From positions 1 to 9,910 of the forward strand of contig ONXT01000228.1 in NCBI GenBank assembly GCA_900321845.1: DNA of 9,910 nt. Reading direction: 5' to 3'. The DNA comes from an uncultured Bacteroidales bacterium. Its GTDB lineage: Bacteria > Bacteroidota > Bacteroidia > Bacteroidales > WCHB1-69. A program made the translations under genes and the position numbers. Positions 7,276 through 9,910 of this stretch are shown here, piece by piece. The notes beneath the pieces are model-generated. The model was not told the origin of the DNA and searched no databases. It saw only the letters and a list, made by a program, of their open reading frames with translations. Position 1 is the first letter of the stretch, and each line of letters opens with the position of its first letter.

Positions 7276-7332
7276 AAAACGAAGGTCCAATTTTATCTCA
7301 AAAGGGCGAACTTTTCTCCATTTAACTCGTTA

Positions 7333-7364
7333 TTGCAAGCGATTGCAAAGGGAAAACATTTTCC
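7333..7364. promoter_or_regulatory. Candidate operator region upstream of the gdh promoter
   Basis: Two copies of the palindrome TTGCAA start at 7333 and 7343, exactly ten bases apart and thus on the same face of the helix. Directly after them is the perfect inverted repeat GGAAAACATTTTCC (7351-7364). The block ends about 55 bases upstream of the -7 box of gdh, which suits an activator or repressor site. The binding factor is unknown. Confidence 0.35.
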
Positions 7365-7419
7365 TATTGAAAAGTAAAAAAATAAAAAGAAAAGTGAACA
7401 GCAATTCAAAAAATAGTTC

Positions 7420-7427
7420 TAACTTTG
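7420..7427 (+). promoter_or_regulatory. -7 box for gdh
   Basis: TAACTTTG followed by CAGCC is identical to the promoter of the corC-like/tilS operon. There is no TTG at -33, which may mean activator dependence. The predicted transcript begins near 7434, giving an A-rich leader of about 55 bases. Confidence 0.72.
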
Positions 7428-7488
7428 CAGCCACAAAAAAAAGCATAAAACATATAAAAACATATTTTTAACCTTAAAATAAAACATT

Positions 7489-8832
7489 ATGAAAGTTAAA
7501 GAAGTAATGGCCAACCTTGAGGCCAAACATCCCGGCGAAAGCGAGTATTTGGAAGCCGTAGAAGAAGTGTTGAACTCAATTGAAAAAGTTTACAATCAAC
7601 ACCCGGAATTCGAAAAAGCTAAAATCGTTGAACGTCTGGTAGAACCCGATCGTATTTTCACTTTCCGTGTTACTTGGATTGACGATAAAGGTCAAGTACA
7701 AAACAACATCGGCTACCGCGTACAATACAATGCCGCTCTCGGCGCATACAAAGGCGGTCTCCGCTTCCACCCGAAAGTAAACGTTTCCATGCTGAAGTTC
7801 TTAGGTTTCGAACAAATCTTCAAGAACTCTCTGACCAACCTGCCTCTTGGCGGTGGCAAGGGCGGTGCTGATTTCGATCCGACTGGCAAGTCAGATGCTG
7901 AAATCATGCGTTTCTGCCAAGCTTTCATGTATGAAATGTGGCGCAACATCGGTCCGGATCAGGACAGCCCTGCTGGCGACGTTGGCGTTGGCGGTCGTGA
8001 AATCGGCTACATGTACGGTGCATACAAGAAATTGGCTCGCGAACACAGCACGGGCGCTTTGACCGGCAAATCCTACGGTTGGGGTGGTTCTCTGATTCGT
8101 CCGGAAGCTACTGGTTTCGGTGCAATGTACTATGTTGAACGCATGGTAAAAGAACAAAAAGACACCATGAAGGGCAAGAAGATCGCTCTCTCTGGATTCG
8201 GCAATGTTGCTTGGGGCGCTGCTATCAAGGCTGTTGAACTCGGTGCCAAGGTTGTTGCCATCTCCGGTCCCGATGGCGTTTGCGAAATCAAGAACGGCAT
8301 CACCAAGGAAATGATCGACTACATGCTTGACATGCGTGCTTCCAACCACAACAAAGTTCAAGAAATGGCCGACAAATTCCCGACCAAAGCCACCTTCACC
8401 GCTGGTAAGAAATCTTGGAGCGTTAAATGCGACATCGCTTGCCCGAGCGCATTCCAAAACGAAATGGACGAAAAAGACGCCAAAGAATTGATCAAGAACG
8501 GCGTTAAATATGTTGCTGAAATCTCCAACATGGGTTGCCAACCTGGTGCTATCGCAGCTATCCAAAAAGCGAAAATCCCGTTCGCTCCTGGTAAAGCCGT
8601 TAACGCCGGTGGCGTTGCCACTTCCGGTCTGGAAATCTGCCAAAACGCTGGCCACATCAACTGGACTGCCGAAGAAGTTGATGCCAAATTACACAAGATC
8701 ATGGACGACATCTATGACATGTGCGTTGAATACGGCAAACAAAAAGACGGTTCCATCAACTATGTTAATGGCGCCAACATCGCCGGTTTCATGCGCGTTG
8801 CCAAAGCCATGTTAGCCCAAGGCATCATCTAA
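7489..8832 (+). CDS. gdhA: Glutamate dehydrogenase, small hexameric type, probably NAD-dependent
   Basis: The enzyme interconverts glutamate and 2-oxoglutarate plus ammonium in the cytoplasm. The 447-residue length fits the hexameric class. Substrate and catalytic residues align with the Clostridium symbiosum enzyme at an offset of one: K88 in YKGG, K112 in FKNSL, K124 in GGGKGG and D164 in PAGD. The Rossmann fold shows SGFGNVAWG (235-243). The second strand ends in SGPDG (259-263). F237, P261 and D262 match the three residues reported to set NAD preference in C. symbiosum, so I infer NAD rather than NADP. The whole sequence recalls the P. gingivalis enzyme. The ATG at 7489 follows an A-rich leader, as is usual for strongly translated genes in this phylum. 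Codons such as GTT, GCT, GGT and CGT are favoured, unlike in the neighbours, which suggests very high expression. The gene is monocistronic, with its own promoter and terminator. The symbol is by family; NAD-type enzymes are often named gdh. Confidence 0.95.
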   Translation: MKVKEVMANLEAKHPGESEYLEAVEEVLNSIEKVYNQHPEFEKAKIVERLVEPDRIFTFRVTWIDDKGQVQNNIGYRVQYNAALGAYKGGLRFHPKVNVSMLKFLGFEQIFKNSLTNLPLGGGKGGADFDPTGKSDAEIMRFCQAFMYEMWRNIGPDQDSPAGDVGVGGREIGYMYGAYKKLAREHSTGALTGKSYGWGGSLIRPEATGFGAMYYVERMVKEQKDTMKGKKIALSGFGNVAWGAAIKAVELGAKVVAISGPDGVCEIKNGITKEMIDYMLDMRASNHNKVQEMADKFPTKATFTAGKKSWSVKCDIACPSAFQNEMDEKDAKELIKNGVKYVAEISNMGCQPGAIAAIQKAKIPFAPGKAVNAGGVATSGLEICQNAGHINWTAEEVDAKLHKIMDDIYDMCVEYGKQKDGSINYVNGANIAGFMRVAKAMLAQGII

Positions 8833-8860
8833 TAGTCTGTTAAGATGCTAATCTGTAAAG

Positions 8861-8891
8861 ACAGGGACGAGCAATCGCCCCTGTTTTTTTT
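8861..8891 (+). terminator. Rho-independent terminator of gdh
   Basis: ACAGGG (8861-8866) and CGA pair with TCG and CCCTGT (8879-8884), with one A/C mismatch, around the tetraloop GCAA. A run of eight T follows. The hairpin starts 28 bases after the gdh stop codon and precedes the promoter of the WYL gene. Confidence 0.88.
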
Positions 8892-8924
8892 AGGTTGCCA
8901 AGAGCCAATGTCGAACTCTTTTCT

Positions 8925-8932
8925 TACTTTTG
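8925..8932 (+). promoter_or_regulatory. -7 box for the WYL regulator gene
   Basis: TACTTTTG matches TAnnTTTG and continues as CGACA. Transcription would start near 8939, only about ten bases before the ATG at 8949, so the mRNA is nearly leaderless. Five-base inverted arms TGTCG (8909-8913) and CGACA (8933-8937) bracket the box and might be an operator, though such short arms can arise by chance. No TTG is seen at -33. Confidence 0.65.
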
Positions 8933-8948
8933 CGACAAAATCCGCGTT

Positions 8949-9866
8949 ATGATAAAAGATACGCTTAACCGCTACATTTGGTTGGTGGACACGCTGGCAA
9001 GAGCCGGTGAAAAAGGGCTGACATTGCAGGAAATCAGCGAAAAATGGGAGGACAACTACGAATTTTCCAACGGAGAGGGGTACCCACGCCGCACTTTTAA
9101 CAACCACCGCGCCGACCTTGAAAGCGTTTTCGGCATCATCATCGACTGCAACAAGAGCACCAACTGCTATTACATCAGCAACCGCGATGAGCTGAACAAT
9201 GCCAAAGGGTTCAAGAAATGGCTGCTCGATGGCATCTCGCTGCGCAACGTGCTGAACGAAACCGAATCCGCCAAAATGCACGGGCGCGTGCTGCTCGAAG
9301 AAGTCCCCAGCAACAGTCAATTCCTGCCTACCATCATCGGCGCCATGCGCGAAAACAACACCATCGACATCCTTTACCACAAATTCGGCGAGAACCTTCC
9401 TTGCCTGTACAAGAGCATCCAGCCCTACGCCATCAAGATATTCAAGCGCCGGTGGTACCTGCTCGCCCGCAACCAAAACGAAGAGTTCCGCATCTTCGCC
9501 CTCGACCGCATCCATAACGTGGAAGTCACCGACTACTCCTTCGAATTGCCCGACGACTTCGACGCCGAGACCTTCTTCTCCTCCTTTTTCGGCGTCTTCA
9601 TTCCGCAAGATGTTGAACCACAGCGCGTCAAAATCAAAGTCACCAGCACCCAAGCCAACTACCTGCGCAGCCTCCCCATCCATCACTCCCAAAAAGAAAT
9701 CGAACAGACCGACAGATACTCCATCTTCTCCTTCTTCGTCGTCATCACACTGGATTTCATCCAGGAACTGCTGACACTCAGCACCCATCTTGAAATCATA
9801 GAACCCCAAAGCCTGCGCCGGCAAATCAAGGAAATCGGGAAAGACCTCGCAAAAAACAATCATTGA
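8949..9866 (+). CDS. WYL-domain transcriptional regulator
   Basis: The 305-residue protein has the layout of DeoR-like WYL regulators. An N-terminal winged-helix region (about 5-57) contains LTLQEISEKW and the stretch YPRRTFNNHRADLE. The WYL domain (about 122-195) contains SIQPYAIKIFKRRWYLLARN, with the RWYLLA core at 168-173, then FALDRIHNVEVT. A C-terminal WCX-like domain covers about 225-300. WYL domains sense ligands such as nucleotides or nucleic acid fragments, and such regulators control diverse genes, including defence loci in some bacteria. Nothing in this window shows the target. An in-frame ATG at 8895 lies upstream of the promoter and inside the gdh terminator area, so 8949 is preferred. 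The gene stands alone after the gdh terminator. The 44 bases after its stop show no terminator and no further gene. Confidence 0.88.
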   Translation: MIKDTLNRYIWLVDTLARAGEKGLTLQEISEKWEDNYEFSNGEGYPRRTFNNHRADLESVFGIIIDCNKSTNCYYISNRDELNNAKGFKKWLLDGISLRNVLNETESAKMHGRVLLEEVPSNSQFLPTIIGAMRENNTIDILYHKFGENLPCLYKSIQPYAIKIFKRRWYLLARNQNEEFRIFALDRIHNVEVTDYSFELPDDFDAETFFSSFFGVFIPQDVEPQRVKIKVTSTQANYLRSLPIHHSQKEIEQTDRYSIFSFFVVITLDFIQELLTLSTHLEIIEPQSLRRQIKEIGKDLAKNNH

Positions 9867-9910
9867 CGTTGACAGGCAACATTTTGAACAATTGCACGTA
9901 ATTCAACCAA

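Larger units (their letters stand above)
7086..7419. other. Long divergent intergenic region upstream of gdh
   Basis: About 330 bases separate the promoter of the minus-strand flavin oxidoreductase from the -7 box of gdh. I found no convincing gene. The open frames here are short, start at random and give Lys/Arg/Ser/Asn-rich products without domains. The stretch is AT-rich, with an A-rich final 60 bases. It contains an eight-base palindrome ATTCGAAT (7147-7154) and the inverted repeats listed separately at 7247-7275 and 7333-7364. It may hold regulatory sites for gdh or an undetected small RNA, but no promoter of the TAnnTTTG type was seen inside it. Confidence 0.5.

Noticed and set aside
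7300..7315. AAAAG/CTTTT hairpin as a terminator
   Set aside because: The stem is short and AT-rich and lacks a following T run.
7087..7471. Two overlapping plus-strand frames (96 and 109 codons) upstream of gdh
   Set aside because: Their products are Lys/Arg/Asn/Ser-rich and lack domains, the second runs through the gdh promoter, and no promoter precedes them.
8829..9863. 344-codon open frame antisense to the WYL gene
   Set aside because: It covers the gene almost exactly, has a low-complexity Asp/Glu/Val/Gly/Phe-rich product without a domain, and runs into the gdh terminator. It is a by-product of the sense gene's codon use.
1..9910. CRISPR array, insertion sequence, toxin-antitoxin or biosynthetic cluster
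   Set aside because: No regularly spaced repeats, transposase, terminal inverted repeats, small paired toxin genes or biosynthetic enzymes were seen on either strand.

Overview
The window looks like ordinary chromosomal DNA from a member of the Bacteroidota, most likely Bacteroidales. The main reason is that six intergenic promoters carry the TAnnTTTG -7 box typical of that phylum, and none of the genes shows a clear Shine-Dalgarno sequence. The proteins also fit: the glutamate dehydrogenase resembles the enzyme of Porphyromonas gingivalis, and there is a PepO-like M13 peptidase, a DUF21/CBS/CorC membrane protein and a stand-alone WYL regulator. I saw no phage, transposon, CRISPR or plasmid feature.

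Layout, left to right. At 1-113 a tRNA-Arg(CCG) lies on the minus strand with its own promoter and a strong terminator. It is divergent from a secreted M13 zinc metallopeptidase (326-2368, plus), which ends in a rho-independent terminator. A new promoter at 2490 starts a likely operon: a CNNM/CorC-type membrane protein (TTG start, 2559-3839), tilS (overlapping by one base, 3839-5155) and an unrecognised four-helix membrane protein (5217-5732). This operon converges on a minus-strand Old Yellow Enzyme family flavin oxidoreductase (5760-6989), whose promoter faces away from the next gene. A long AT-rich divergent region (about 7086-7419) with several inverted repeats precedes a strongly codon-biased glutamate dehydrogenase gene (7489-8832). 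That gene ends in a good terminator. A WYL-domain transcriptional regulator (8949-9866) with an almost leaderless promoter closes the window.

The genes do not form one pathway. The peptidase and glutamate dehydrogenase both fit peptide and amino-acid use. The dehydrogenase carries the residues that in Clostridium symbiosum set NAD rather than NADP preference, which suggests a catabolic role. TilS and tRNA-Arg belong to translation. The WYL regulator could control itself or something beyond the right edge.

I looked for a previously undescribed system and did not find one. The points most worth a second look are the extended promoter signature shared by six transcription units, the coenzyme prediction for the glutamate dehydrogenase, the TTG start or possible frameshift of the CorC-like gene, the degenerate cysteine cluster in the flavin enzyme, the inverted repeats upstream of gdh and of the peptidase gene, and the unassigned WYL regulator at the edge.
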